From Symbiodinium natans (lineage: Eukaryota > Sar > Dinophyceae > Suessiales > Symbiodiniaceae), in NCBI GenBank assembly GCA_905221605.1, contig CAJNDS010002190.1, positions 505,338 through 569,337 of the forward strand: 64,000 bases of DNA, given 5' to 3'. Shown here in pieces: positions 1-11,100 of this stretch. Below the pieces are notes generated by a model. That model was not told the DNA's origin. It ran no database searches and saw only the letters and a program-made list of their open reading frames with translations. Every line of letters starts with the position of its first letter. Position 1 is the first letter of the stretch. The position numbers and the translations under genes are program-made.

Positions 1-46
1 CGCTGTCCGCCCCGGATTTGAATAAGCCGGAACTGCTGCACGAACT

Positions 47-901
47 TTACCTCCCCTGGCACAGCCGGCACGCCCAGCCAAGAGCATCAAGGCAGCGTCG
101 GGTACCGGAAGCCTGGATCAAGGGGCTGGCATCTCTGTGCGCACCCCTTGAGAGGCGGGGCTCTTCCTCCTCCTCGTCCTCCTTCCCCTCCTCCTTGTCC
201 TCTTGCTCGTTCTTCTGTTTCTTCTTCTTCCTCTTCCTTTTTTTAGTCTGCTGATTCTTATCGTTTCTGTTGGCAGTTGAGTTCGCCTTGTCAGGAGATC
301 TGACAGCCTGACCTGTCAGCATGTCATGGGCCAGAAGCGTGCCCCAGGCATCAGCAGCAGCATAGGACACGAAACCTGGCTCAGCGAGCATGGCCTTACT
401 GGACTGCAACGTCCACCAGCGCCGCTTGTTGAAGCTCTGCTTGCTCCAGCGCACTCCTTGTGGATCGGCACGGCTTAGGACTGCCGCAAGACCAGGCGAC
501 GGATTCTTGGGGAGGTCGGTCATGTCCTTCAAATCGACGAAACACACCCCGACATCCAGGGGCGGGGAGCACTTTCCAAACGCTGCAATGTCCCCCTTCC
601 CCTGGCAGAAAACCTTTTGGATGCCGGCGTCCGCTAGCAGCTCCCGTAACTCCAGGGAATATTGTCCAGGCTTCTGAGGTACCTCCACCACGGCGACCGT
701 CTTCGAAGCGACTTGCACCATCAAGGGGCCGTTGGCTCCGGTGTGCCCATGCGTGCCCTCGCAATCCACACCGATCGACCCGTCCATCGATGCACGCAGT
801 CTGGAGTAGGTGCTTCCGATGGCTCTTCTGTCCATTCCTGGGCCCACCCGCAAGACCTCCACACCTGCTGCCGCCATCTCCTTCTCCAGCTCCTTAGCCA
901 T
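47..901 (-). CDS. DEDDy-type 3'-5' exonuclease domain protein (WRN/RNase D-like)
   Basis: A 284-codon minus-strand ORF. The exonuclease fold is recognisable from its acidic motifs: Exo I GVDCEG (D46, E48), Exo II GKGDIAAF (D104) and Exo III YAAADAW (Y180, D184), spaced as in the DEDDy family that trims nucleic acid 3' ends with two metal ions. The region around 85-98 (ELRELLADAGIQKVFCQ) matches the conserved helix before Exo II. After the domain comes a Lys/Arg-rich then Glu/Asp-rich tail (about 215-250), perhaps a nuclear or nucleic-acid-binding tail. The first Met is at 901, but the protein starts close to the domain, so 5' exons may exist; a coding-like island with a good acceptor lies just upstream (931-1044). 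RNA or DNA substrate cannot be told. The domain is fairly sure; the gene start is not. Confidence 0.7.
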   Translation of the reverse strand: MAKELEKEMAAAGVEVLRVGPGMDRRAIGSTYSRLRASMDGSIGVDCEGTHGHTGANGPLMVQVASKTVAVVEVPQKPGQYSLELRELLADAGIQKVFCQGKGDIAAFGKCSPPLDVGVCFVDLKDMTDLPKNPSPGLAAVLSRADPQGVRWSKQSFNKRRWWTLQSSKAMLAEPGFVSYAAADAWGTLLAHDMLTGQAVRSPDKANSTANRNDKNQQTKKRKRKKKKQKNEQEDKEEGKEDEEEEEPRLSRGAHRDASPLIQASGTRRCLDALGWACRLCQGR

Positions 902-930
902 GCTACGACTGGGTCTGTGGAGGCAAACCC

Positions 931-1044
931 TGAAGCCCCGTGGGCTTCAGGTTCGGGCAGGGCGCGAAGGCTTTGACGGAAACGCCAGGCAGAAGAAAGT
1001 TCGGCTATAAAGTTTATATCCGGGGCGGGCACTCCAGCGATGTC
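931..1044 (-). CDS. Candidate coding exon upstream of the exonuclease ORF
   Basis: On the minus strand an acceptor CCTGCAG precedes an open stretch beginning DIAGVPAPDINFIAEL and ending near PEPEAHGAS. Composition and codon use look coding. The frame differs from that of the exonuclease ORF, so an intron or frameshift must separate them; the gap left is too short for a normal intron if the exon runs to 931, so the donor is probably internal. It may be the 5' part of the exonuclease gene or the end of another gene. Confidence 0.4.
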
Positions 1045-1404
1045 CTGCAGGATTCTTGAATAAACAACATCTGGTTCCGTGCATGATTCTCTGGAGGCAG
1101 GTCTTTGCGGGTAGCACGAGGAGTACGGGAGACGCGGGCGAAGAGTTCCGGAGACCCCAGCAAGAAAATTACCGGAGTTGAACATAAACAACCCCGCACT
1201 GAGAGCGGGGAAGTCGGACCTCGAGAGAACAAACAAGGCCCAAACCCTAAACCCTAAACCCTAAACCCTAAACCCTAAACCCTAAACCCTAACCCCTCAT
1301 CCCCTGAGCCCCTGAACACCTGAAGCCCCAGGCCCCCTGAACCAAGGGATGCTACCTGCACCTTACCAAACACTTAATTAAGCCTTATCCCTAAACCCTG
1401 ACAC

Positions 1405-1520
1405 CTAAACCCTAAACCCTAAACCCTAAACCCTAAACCCTAAACCCTAAACCCTAAACCCTAAACCCTAAACCCTAAACCCTAAACCCTAAACCCTAAA
1501 CCCTAAACCCTAAACCCTAA
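1405..1520. repeat. Telomere-like array, C-rich on plus strand
   Basis: Nearly uninterrupted CCCTAAA heptamers, one of the cleanest short arrays at the left edge of the field. Confidence 0.9.
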
Positions 1521-1754
1521 GAGCTAGGGATAGAGCTAGTATTTGCGCCCTACTCGCAGTAAGGGGTAGCTATGGCGAGGACTTGTGTAGGATCCCTAGA
1601 CCCCAAACCCCCCAGGGTAGCCAGGGTTTAGGGTTGAGGGTTCAGGGTTTAGGGTTTAGGGTTTAGGGTTTAGGGTTGAGGGTTGAGGGTTTAGGGTTTA
1701 GGGTTTAGGGTTTAGGGCTCGGGTTGGAGGTTGAGGGCTTAGGGCGTAGGGCTC

Positions 1755-1849
1755 AGGGAATGGGATCCCCATGATGGCATTGAACTCGAGCTGCCCAGCA
1801 CTAGCGCCGCAGAGGCCGGCAAAGCGGTCGCGGCCCAGCGGCAGGGATC
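1755..1849 (-). CDS. Candidate exon, unknown protein
   Basis: A minus-strand island between telomere-like arrays. The acceptor GCTAG is followed by 95 nt open in one frame (SLPLGRDRFAGLCGASAGQ and on to IPFP) with GC-rich codon use; a GA donor would close it in phase. Function unknown. It may belong with the neighbouring islands at 2387-2438 and 3834-3944, or to the 5' part of the exonuclease gene. Confidence 0.4.
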
Positions 1850-2065
1850 CTAGCGAAGGCGAGTTCAGGCTTTAAGAGTTCTCCTAAACCCTAAACCCTA
1901 AACCCTAAACCCTAAACCCTAAACCCTAAACCCTAAACCCCAAACCCTAAGACTAGCGCCTCCGAACTTCCAGGGCTTCAGTTGGAGGTGGTCTTCTTAT
2001 AGGACCATTGAATCCCGATCCCTAAGCCGAAACCCTAAGCCCTCAACCCTATGAGCCCTGTAAGG

Positions 2066-2160
2066 GTTTAGGGTTTAGGGTTTAGGGTTTGGGGTTTAGG
2101 GTTTAGGGTTTAGGGTTTAGGGTTTAGGGTTTAGGGTTTAGGGTTTAGGGTTTAGGGTTT
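2066..2160. repeat. Telomere-like array, G-rich on plus strand
   Basis: About thirteen TTTAGGG units with one TTTGGGG variant. Confidence 0.9.
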
Positions 2161-2386
2161 CCCATGAACCCTACAGAACTCTATAAAACCTGGGAACCCT
2201 GTAAACCCTAAACCCCTCCTAGCAACCCTTCAAAGCCTTAAGACGGTTTCTCACATTGACCGACTGGTTCTTGGCGTCATCCCTTAAAGGGCATATATGC
2301 CACGGTAAACCCTAAACCCTAAACCGCAAACCCTAAACTCTAAACCCTCAGTTCCTACTAAGAGCCAGTAGGTTGAGGATGTTGAC

Positions 2387-2438
2387 CAGTGGGGCCTGCC
2401 AGCCGCGCCGAGCACCCTCGCTTCCACGAAGAACGCGC
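2387..2438 (-). CDS. Candidate 52-nt exon, unknown protein
   Basis: Minus strand: acceptor CCTGCAG, then GC plus 16 codons (AFFVEARVLGAAGRPH) and TG before a GT donor (GTCAAC). Clean boundaries and protein-like composition. Family unknown. Confidence 0.4.
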
Positions 2439-3504
2439 CTGCAGGGCACAGGGCTTAGGGGTTGGGGGATTCAGGGTTTAGGGTTTAGGGTTCAGGGTTT
2501 AGGGTTTAGGGTTTAGGGTTTAGGGCTTAGGGCTTAGGGCTTAGGGTTTAGGGTTTAGGGTTTAGGGTTTAGGGTTTCGGGTTTAGGGTTTCGGGTTTAG
2601 TGTTTAGGGTTTAGGGTTTAGGGGACATGGGTTTAAGGTTTAGGGTCTAGCGTCTCTCCCGTTTGGCCGAAAATGCCGGGTTTTGGGGGCCTTTTGGTTC
2701 AAGGCACTTGCAAGTAGCGTTAGGGTTTAGCGGTTTAAGGCTTTGACTAGGCTGTCTGACTTCTGGTTCCTAAACCCGCGACTTGTAAAGTGAAACAGAA
2801 GAGCTAGAAACTCACTGGAAGGTTTGGGGTTTGGAGTTTAGGGTGTAGACACAATCTCTCAACCCGATAAAACCCCAAATGTCGCGACTACCCCAAACCC
2901 CTTTTGCCGGAAACACCTGAACCGCCCAACCTCCAAACTCGACCCCTGAATTCTATAGCCTCCTAAAGCCCCAAGCCCTAGGCCCTGAAGCCCCAAAACC
3001 CCCATCAATCCCTACATCCCTAAACCCTTAAACCTGCAGCCAACTAAACCCTAAACCCCTAAACCACTACACTTTGGCGTTTACGGGCTTTGGTCTGGAG
3101 GTTAGGGTCTGGAAATGGAAGGCTTGAAGTTTCACCGTCACCCCAAACCCTAACCTAAACCCTAAACCCCCACACCCTCAAACGCCCAATGCCCTAGCTT
3201 TGGGGCTTAAAGGGTTCGGGGGAGTGGGAAACCCCCTAACACCCCTGAAACCTGAAACCCTCAACCCTAAACCCCAAACCCCAAACCCTAGACCCTAGAC
3301 CCTAAACCCTAAACCCTAAACCCTAAACCCTAAACCCTAAACCCTAAACCCTAAACCCCCTGAGGGGTTTACAAGGGCTGGTTGGGGGGAAATGGGAGCG
3401 CCTGATGCGCAGGGGCGGTGCGCCCGGGAGCCGAAGGCCTCGGGGGGCGTTTGGCTCGGAACGGGGGGTTTGGGTTTGGGGTTCAGGGTTCAGGGTTCAG
3501 GGTT

Positions 3505-3605
3505 CAGGATTTAGGGTTTAGGGTTTAGGGTTTAGGGTTTAGGGTTTAGGGTTTGGGGTTTGGGGTTTAGGGTTTAGGGTTTAGGGTTTAGGGTTTAGGG
3601 TTAAG
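3505..3605. repeat. Telomere-like array with TTTGGGG variants
   Basis: TTTAGGG units preceded by TTCAGGG units and interrupted by two TTTGGGG units; flanked by degenerate copies. Confidence 0.85.
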
Positions 3606-3833
3606 GGTTAAGGGTGTACGGTTAGGTTTAGGGCGTTTAGGGTTTAGGGTTTGGCGGTTAGGGTTTAGGCGCTTGTACCTTTGGGTTTCGGCTTTAGGGT
3701 TTGGGTTTAGGGTCTACTCAAAACCCAAACCCGAAATCTTGGACTGTGAGGGTGTTCCGCCACCCTTTAGTGTTTCGGGCTAAGCAGAACTAGGAGAGAA
3801 AAAAAGGTGAGGGTCAAAGGTTGGATACTTGAC

Positions 3834-3944
3834 AATCGTTCCTGTCTTGAAGACGCATCGACAGCACAACGCATTGATCTCCCGCAGTGGCATGGCCAGA
3901 AAGCGCCGAAGCTCTGGCAAGTGCTGGAGCTCTACTACAGGGGC
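3834..3944 (-). CDS. Candidate 111-nt exon, unknown protein
   Basis: Minus strand: acceptor CTTCAG, 37 codons in phase 0/0 (starts APVVELQHLPELRRFLAMPL, ends VFKTGTI), then a GT donor (GTCAAG). Amphipathic and protein-like, with two adjacent Cys and a third nearby. Not recognised. Confidence 0.45.
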
Positions 3945-4302
3945 CTGAAGCATTAGAATAGGGTTTGGGGCGTTATTGTAGTATACTTATACAGGGACCA
4001 GAAGGGAATACGATTAGCAATTCTTCCGACCCCTATATTACTACAGCTGACGTCTGTCGAAGCAGCAGTGCCTAGGCAAGCCAGCCCGACGCTGTGGATT
4101 TAGGAAGCTCAGGGAGAGTCAGCCCCAAGCCCTTTTCAACCCTAGATTTGACCTCGCCCTAAACCACAAACCGCCGCAGCGAGCAGGGCGTGAGAAGTAT
4201 GACCTGACATCTGACATGGATGCGCTGGGCAACTCGGTGTAGTGTTCGCGCGCACAGGAGCCTGGTCGAGATGGGGCGCCGAAAACACGTAAATACCATG
4301 TG

Positions 4303-4404
4303 TTGGGATGTTCCCCCTTTGTACTAGCAGTTCTTAATAAGGATTATAATCGGGGCTACGAGAATCCCCATTAAGGACTGTGAGTATAAGGGGGAACATC
4401 CCAA
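4303..4404. mobile_element. MITE-like foldback element, family 1 (best copy)
   Basis: A 102-bp element whose ends are near-perfect inverted repeats of about 42 bp, starting TTGGGATGTTCCCCCTT and ending with its reverse complement. The whole unit could fold as one hairpin. Related copies lie at 19851-19937 and 28327-28418. No coding capacity, so a non-autonomous DNA transposon or introner-like element is the simplest reading. Confidence 0.7.
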
Positions 4405-5149
4405 ACCATGTGAGTCGTCTCTACGCACGTAATCACCCCCCCCACCCATCCCACCCTGCATGTTTGGAAAGTAGCATATTACCTTCCAGGTCCCGTCGAC
4501 ACGGACATCAAAAAGGGCAGCAGAGCCAAAATGACCTCGTGGGAAAAACGGGTCTTGTGTAAATAAGCAACAACAAACATGGTAGATCACATGCTACCCT
4601 TCAGGATGCAGTTTACGACCTAGGGCTGTGTGTTTCGGCTTGAGGAAGTGGAGTCTCTCAACCCCCAAAATCACTACATCCACAGCTTTAGGATTTAGGG
4701 TTTATGACTAGGTCGTCTTAAACCCTAAACCTCAACCCTAAAGCCTTAAACCCTAACTCCTAGGAAAGCTCTGCCGGACCAGGGTGCAGAAGCGCTGCGG
4801 CCCCGCTGCACTGTGTCGCAGCATGGCCGGCGGCGTGCGTTGTTAGTTGCGTCGTAGTCTCCGGCCGGCGGATGTTTGCGCCGAGCTAGGAGGAGTTGCT
4901 AGAGTGTAGCGTTATACGAAGCGTTTAGGGTTGAGGGTTAGGGCTTTGGGCTTAGGATTTAGGGCTTGAGGTTGAGGGTTTTAAGGGTCGAGGGCGTAAG
5001 GATTGCTGCACAAGATCCCTTTAGAAACTGAGGACCGCAAACCAAGAACCTACAAGAGAGCAAACCTTCACCGGCTTGGTCTTAGCCGGGGTGCCCTGAA
5101 CTGTAAAACCCAAAAGCCCTTCACCCTTAAACCCGACAGGGGTCGTTTC
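4405..5149. other. No gene seen; degenerate telomere-like patches
   Basis: Mixed non-coding sequence with weak CCCTAAA/TTTAGGG patches around 4685-4760 and 4920-4995. A minus-strand island at 4765-4900 is open in one frame but has no convincing boundaries. Confidence 0.5.
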
Positions 5150-5214
5150 CTAAATTAGGGTCCCTGTTTAAGTACCCACTATAAGGCGGCTTTAACAAAG
5201 GGACCCTAATTTAG
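5150..5214. repeat. Short foldback with 21-22 bp arms
   Basis: The arms read CTAAATTAGGGTCCCTGTT and its near reverse complement, with a loop of about 20 nt. It resembles a solo MITE or hairpin. No second copy was found in the window. Confidence 0.55.
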
Positions 5215-5438
5215 AGAACTACCCAGGGGGTGCTTGGGGGCTCAAGTAGGGTCGAGGGTAAACGCTGAGCCCTATAAACCCCAATCCCACCCTATGAACC
5301 CCCAAGCCTACAAGCCCAAAGCCTTCGAGCCTTGTGCAACGGGGAGCTCTAGTTCGTATCACGGGGCAGGTGGGGTGGGGGGCTACCCAGACCCAGAACC
5401 CCATGAAATGGTGTAAGACCTAAAGGCAGATACCTGAA

Positions 5439-5532
5439 GGTTTACGAACATAGGGGACCCCCAATATAGATCCCCAAATCCCCTTCTACTAAGGACCCCT
5501 ATAAGGTACCCCGAGTTTCGGAAACCCCCATG
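5439..5532. mobile_element. MITE-like foldback element, family 2 (diverged copy)
   Basis: It shares the terminal pattern GGTTTACGAA...TAGGGG and AGTTTCGGAAACCCCCAT with the better copies at 32702-32803 and 44151-44260, but is more degenerate. Confidence 0.45.
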
Positions 5533-6024
5533 GACTCGATGTCGGGGTTCACGGTGTTAGGGCTTAGGGGTTAGAGTCTAGAGTTTAGGGTTCAGGGTTT
5601 AGGGTCTAGGGATACAACCCTACAAACCCTGAACCCAAAGACGACAAACCATCTGAGACTTATCCGGCAACCCCCCGCCAACAAAAATAGAGAATCACCA
5701 CCATAAATCGAGAACAAGTACCAAGAAGAATAACCTAAGACTCAGTCTAAGAGCTCTCCCCCGTCCCCCCACACCCCCTATATAATCCCCCTGAACCCTA
5801 AACCCTAAAGCCGTAAACCCTAAACCTTAAACCCTGGTTTTGGGTGCTTTACGGATCAGGGGATGTCCTATACCCTTCGGGCTTCCACACCCTGAACCCT
5901 AAAACCCTAAACCCTAAACCCTAAATCTAAACCCTAAACCCTAAACCCTAAACCCTAAATCTAAACCCGCAATCTGTACACCCTTCATCCCAAAGCCCCA
6001 ATCCGGAGCACGGCCGCTCTTTTG

Positions 6025-6685
6025 TCATGCCGGCGCCCGACGGATCCGCCGCTGCGTCCGCGTCTTGAGGTTGGTCTGGAGCATGTTCAGGAAATCGATG
6101 CGGTACTCCTTGCCGCCCATGTCCTGGGTCAGAGCTTAGGGGTTTAGGGTTTAGGATTTAGGGTTTAGGGTTTAGGGTTTAGGGTTTTAGGGTTTAGGGT
6201 TTAGGGTTTAGGGTTTAGGGTTTAGGGTTTAGGGTTTAGGGTTTAGGGTTTAGGGTTTAGGGTTTAGGGTTTAGGGTTTAGTAAGGTTTCAGGGCTCTGC
6301 TGAGCTCATCCTACAAATGCACACCTCAGCAGCTCCCGCGCTTTGAAACCCCCAAACTCCTAAACCCTACACCCTACAACCCTAACCCTGAAAAACAAAA
6401 AAAAAATACTAATAATAAGAATAATAATAATAATAATAATAAGAATAATAATAATAATAAGAATAATAATAATAATAATAAACGTCCGAACACCCCTACG
6501 CCCTTAACCCTGAAGCCCTGAAGCCCTCAACTCTTCAGCCCTCAAACCCTTAAACCCTCGAACCCCCAATCTGCCAGGCCAGCCGCCACCCGCACCGACA
6601 CGTGCAGTCGGGCAAACTCCTCATCCAGCTTCGCTGAGATGTCCGCGGGAAAGTCGAACCATTTACCTCCCTCCATCTCTGACGC
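6025..6685 (-). CDS. C-terminal two exons of a WWE-domain protein
   Basis: Exon 6685-6590 (32 codons) starts after TGCAG and contains GGKWFDFPADISAKLDEEF. Exon 6123-6025 (33 codons including a TGA stop) starts after CCCAG with DMGGKEYRIDFLNMLQTN and ends TQRRIRRAPA. The donor is GT (GTGGCGG); both sites are phase 0. Joined, they give a WWE domain: the early Trp, then a YxIDFxxMxQxN core and a basic RRIRR end. WWE domains bind poly/mono-ADP-ribose and often sit in PARPs and ubiquitin ligases. The 466-nt intron holds a 145-bp telomere-like array and an AAT microsatellite; the intron upstream also carries telomere-like repeats close to the acceptor. Upstream exons are missing from this model and may lie beyond 7 kb. 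Confidence 0.7.
6138..6282. repeat. Telomere-like array inside the WWE-gene intron
   Basis: About 20 almost perfect TTTAGGG units on the plus strand, i.e. CCCTAAA in the sense of the gene, between the two WWE exons. Confidence 0.9.
6405..6480. repeat. AAT/AATAAG microsatellite
   Basis: Runs of AATAAT interrupted by AAG, within the same intron as the array at 6138-6282. Confidence 0.9.
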
Positions 6686-6693
6686 CTGCACCC

Positions 6694-8110
6694 AGGGTTT
6701 AGGGTTTAGGGTTTAGGGTTTAGGGTTTAGGGTTTAGGGTTTAGGGTTTACCCCAGGCTCGGGGTGGCTTCAGGCTTGGTACTACAAAGGAGCCTTCGAC
6801 ATTTGTAGATTCTGCGCTCGGGAATCCGTGCGCACCCTAAGGCAGGGTTCAGAGCACTTGGGTTCTAGGGTTTCAGGGTTTTTAGGGCTTTTAGGGTTTT
6901 CAGGGTTTAGGGTTTGGGGGTTGGGGGTTTAGGGTTTTTAGGGTTTGGGGCTGACGGTTCCGGGTTCAGGCTTCAGGGTTCAGGGTTCAGCAGGGTTGAG
7001 GCGGTCTAGGGTTCCTAGATTCGGGGCTGAAGGGCCCCAGAAAAAATCGACCCATGAGTTGCTTCCCCTTAAATGTTTAGAGGTTGAGGGGTTTGCGGGT
7101 TAGGGTTTAGAGGGATTTACAGGGCTAAGGGGTTCAGAGGTTTCAGGATCTAGAATTTAGGGTCTTAGGGGTTTAGTGTTGAGGGGGTGTCAGTGTTGAT
7201 GGGTTTTGGGGGTTGAGGGTCTACCCTGAAACCCTAAACCTGGATCTTGGGTTTACATCTGAGATCTAGGGTTGAGGATTTAGGGTTTAGGGTTTGGACT
7301 TGAGGACTTGGGATTTACGGTGTAGGATTTGGGTTGCTGCGGAGGGGATGCCCTGGGAGCTGGCTTGTGGAGATCTGCAGAGGGGAGAAGGTTTCTGGAC
7401 GCCTTGAGCAACGTGCCCCGGAAAGTTTCGGGTTCAAGGTTTCGGGATTTTTGGGGTTCAGGTCTAGGGTTCAGGGTTCAGGGTTTAGGGGTTTTGGGTG
7501 GAGCTTAGGGCTTAGGGTTTAGGGTCCTTTCTTGGGTACCCTGAATACAAAAGGGGCCATATTTTCGAGAAGTCACTACATCAAACCTTCCTCGGAAGGT
7601 TCTGAAGTGTGGGCCCTTGGGCCAATACAGGGTATATGAGGGCTCCAAATCACACAGCTCCATCCAGGATTAGTGTTTGGATGTTCTGGAACAGCCCTGC
7701 CTCTCTCTGAATGTACCATGCTGAGACATGATCATGTCTTCCACTGTAGGACGACACGGCTGCAAGAGCGGCCACACAGAATTCATGGGATCAGCTTGCG
7801 GCTGAGCCAGCTGCGCAAAGAGTGGCGCTATGTAGCACCGGCAAGGAGATTTAGGACAGCTCTTGGCATGCAGTCATTTTCGTCCCTGTAGACCCAAGCA
7901 TGAGCACGCGATCGGAACGCTGTGTGCTCCGCCCTGTAGGTCGTGATGGCACGGCCTGCCTTAAACCCTAAACAACATCTCGAAGCCCGAAAACCTAAAC
8001 TCTAAACTCTAAACTCTAAACCCTAAACCCTAAACCCTGAACCCTAAACCCTAAACCCTAAACCCTAAACCCCAAACCCCAAACCCTTCCCCCCGGGCCG
8101 GGCCCGGCAC
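6694..8110. other. Intronic/intergenic stretch with telomere-like patches, no assigned exon
   Basis: It begins with a 58-bp TTTAGGG array. Degenerate TTTAGGG derivatives then dominate to about 7530, and a unique block fills 7540-7970. A plus-strand ORF at 7673-7891 lies in that block but shows no domain and no splice context; it is not called. Confidence 0.5.
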
Positions 8111-11100
8111 CTGCCATTTCTGTGGGCACAGAGTCGTCTGAAGGTCGTGCGCCAGGGCAAAAGGGCTCCAGGCCACAGCTGTCCTGAGCTTGCTGGCCAT
8201 CTGGGGATTTCAGGGTTTAGGGTTTAGGGTTTTGGGTTTGGGGTTTGGGGTTTAGGGTTTTAAGGGTTAAGGGTTAAGGGTTAAGGGTTAAGGGTTTAGG
8301 GTTTAGGGTTTAGGGTTTGGGGTTTAGGGTTTAGGGTTTAGGGTTTAGGGTTTAGGGTTTAGGGTTTAGGGTTTAGGGTTTAGGGTTTAGGGTTTAGGGT
8401 TTAGGGTTTAGGGTTTAGGGTTTAGGGCGGACTTGTGTAAGGATGCGGGGATTTTGGATTGAGGGTCTAGGGCTTTCGGGGCTTGAGAGTTCAAACCGCC
8501 GCTCGGCTGCAGAGTGCCCGAGCGGTCCGCGGCCGCTCGCACGGCGTAGGCGGCGCCTCGACCGGGGTGGGGTCTTAGGGTTTAGGGTTTAGGGTTTAGG
8601 GTTTAGGGTTTCGGGTTTAGGGTTTAGGGTTTAGAGGTTTTAGGGTTTAAGTTTTAGGGTTTAGGGTTCAGGGTTTAGTGTGTAGAGAGTAAACCCTAAA
8701 CCCCAAGACCCAAACCCTCTTGGGGCCTAGATCTTCAGGGTCTTGGGATCAGGGTTGAGGGTTTAGGATTGAGAGTTGGGGACTTAGGGTTTAGAGTGAA
8801 GGGTTTAGGGTTCAGGGTTCAGGGTTTAGGGTTTAGGGTTTAGGGTTTAGGGTTTAGGTTTTAGGGTTCAGGGTTCAGGGTTTAGACTGGACGGTTTGGG
8901 GTCTTAGGGCTGAGGGTTTGGCATGTTTGGTTCCCCCCTAAACTCCTAAACCCTAAGCCCTAAACCCTAAACCCTAAAACCCTAAACCCTAAACCCTAAA
9001 ACCCTAAACCCTAAAACCCTAAAACCCTAAACCCTAAACCCGAAAACCCTAAACCCTAAACCCGAAACCCTAAACCCTAAACGCGGCGTGGGGAGCTTCA
9101 GGCTTGGTCGTTCGATGCATTCGGGTTGCCTTGAGGGGTGTAGGGCTTCAGGGTTGCCAAAGGTCCCTACCAGGGTTTAGGGTTTAAACCCTAAACCCTA
9201 AACCCTAAACAGGTTTAGGGTTTAGGGTTTGGGGTCTAGGTTTAGGGCTTAGGGCTTTAGGGCTTAGGATGCTACAGCCATGTCCCCACCACAAACGGGC
9301 CTTAAAGTGCTCTATTGGGGGTTTCCTTCATAAAATACCCTTGCCGGGATCCCTTTATAGGGGATTCTGGGATATTTGGGATATAACAAATGCCCGCATC
9401 ACAAGTCAGGTATCGAAGCCCTTCGTCAACGGGTAGGGTGTAGGGTGTAGGGTGTAGGGTTTAGGGGGAGAGTAGGGCTTGAGGGGATAATTCTTGCGCC
9501 CTCCAAGATACCTTCTGGCAGCGAGCCCCCTCGCAGCTGACCGCGATTCTGACCCAAGGTCCAGTCGAAGCCAGCGTACTGCCTTGACAATTTGGCCGGC
9601 GGGGGGAGTTAAACTTACTAAGTTAAACCCTGAACCCGAACCCCTAAACCCTAAGGTTTGGGGGGGGGGGGGGGGGGAGTTAAACTTACTAAGTTAAATG
9701 AACCCGAAACCCTAAACCCTAAACCCTAAACCCTGTCTTGACATATGGCAACTTCTCTCAATGATGGTCCCTTTTTGGGGCTGCTATTCTAAGGAGGCCC
9801 CAAATATTTAGGGCACCAGAATCTTGAGACATGACCATATAGCGGTTAACGCTGCTTCTTGATGGGATGGCGGGCTGCAGCCCCCAACCCCTTGAACACA
9901 AACCCTGAACCCAAAACTCCTTCAACCCTGAACCCTCAACCCAAGCCCTGGTCCACTGAATAGAAACGGCCCCGAACTGCCCCAAAGCCCCAAGCTCAGG
10001 AGACGCTGAAATCTGTGGCTTTTCGAAGGCCTAAACCCTAAACCCTAAACCCTAAACCTTAAACTCTAAACTAAACCCTACACCCTAAACCCTAAAGCCT
10101 ATAAACCTTTTCACACTGAGGGACCTGCTCCAGTGGAGCAACCCCAATTAGAGCAACCCTCGGGCGCGCGCCTATCCGGGCCGCAGATCGTGTGCTCCGT
10201 GCCAGGGCCAGCGTCCTTCGAAACACCGGAGGGGCTTGGCGCATCGAGGGTTTAGGGTTGAGGGTTTAGGGTGTAGGGTTTAGGGTTTGAGGTTTAGGGG
10301 TTTAAGGTTTAGGGTTTCAGGTTTAAGGGTTTAAGGGTTTAAGGGTTTAAGGGTTTAAGGGTTTAAGGGCTTAAGGGTTTAAGGGTTTAAGGGTTTAAGG
10401 GCTTAAGGGTTTAAGGGTTTAAGGGTTTAAGGGTTTAAGGGTTTAAGGGTTTAAGGGTTTAAGGGTTTAAGGGTTTAAGGATTTAAGGGTTTAAGGGTTT
10501 AAGGGTTTAAGGGTTTAAGGGTCTAGGGTTTAAGGGTTTAACGGTTTAAGGGTTTAGGGATTAGGGTTTAAGGGTTGAACGGCTATTTAGGCTTTCAGGG
10601 TTCAGGCATCAGGGCTTAAGGCTTAGGATCTGTGGATTCCGGCTTCAGGTACCATAAGCCTTGAGCCCTAAGCCGGAACCCTGGGGTTAGGGTTTGAGGG
10701 GTTTAGGGTTTAGGGTTTAGGTTTGGGGTTTGTTTAGGGTTTAGGGTTTAGGGTTTAGGGTTTAGGGTTTAGGGTTTAGGGTTTAGGGTTTAGTGTGTAG
10801 GGTTTAGGGCTTAGGGTTAAGGGCCCCCTGAACTGAAAACCCCCAAAGCCCAAAACAGCCTGTCTGCATGCGAATCATAGAAATACAAGAATAGGAACAA
10901 GAAGAAGAAGAAGGAGCAGGACAAGAAGACGAACGACAAGAACAAGGACAGGACTCACAACAAGAACAAGAACCAGAACCAGAACGAGAACGAGAACAAG
11001 AAGAATAACCGGAACCAGAACCAGAACAAGAACAAGAAGAACAAGCACAAGAAGAACAAGAATAGGAAAAAGAACAAGGACAAGAACAAGAAGAAGAACC

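Noticed and set aside
1236-1300. A chromosome-end telomere
   Set aside because: Arrays are short, alternate in orientation and are separated by exons; a real end would be one long array of one orientation.
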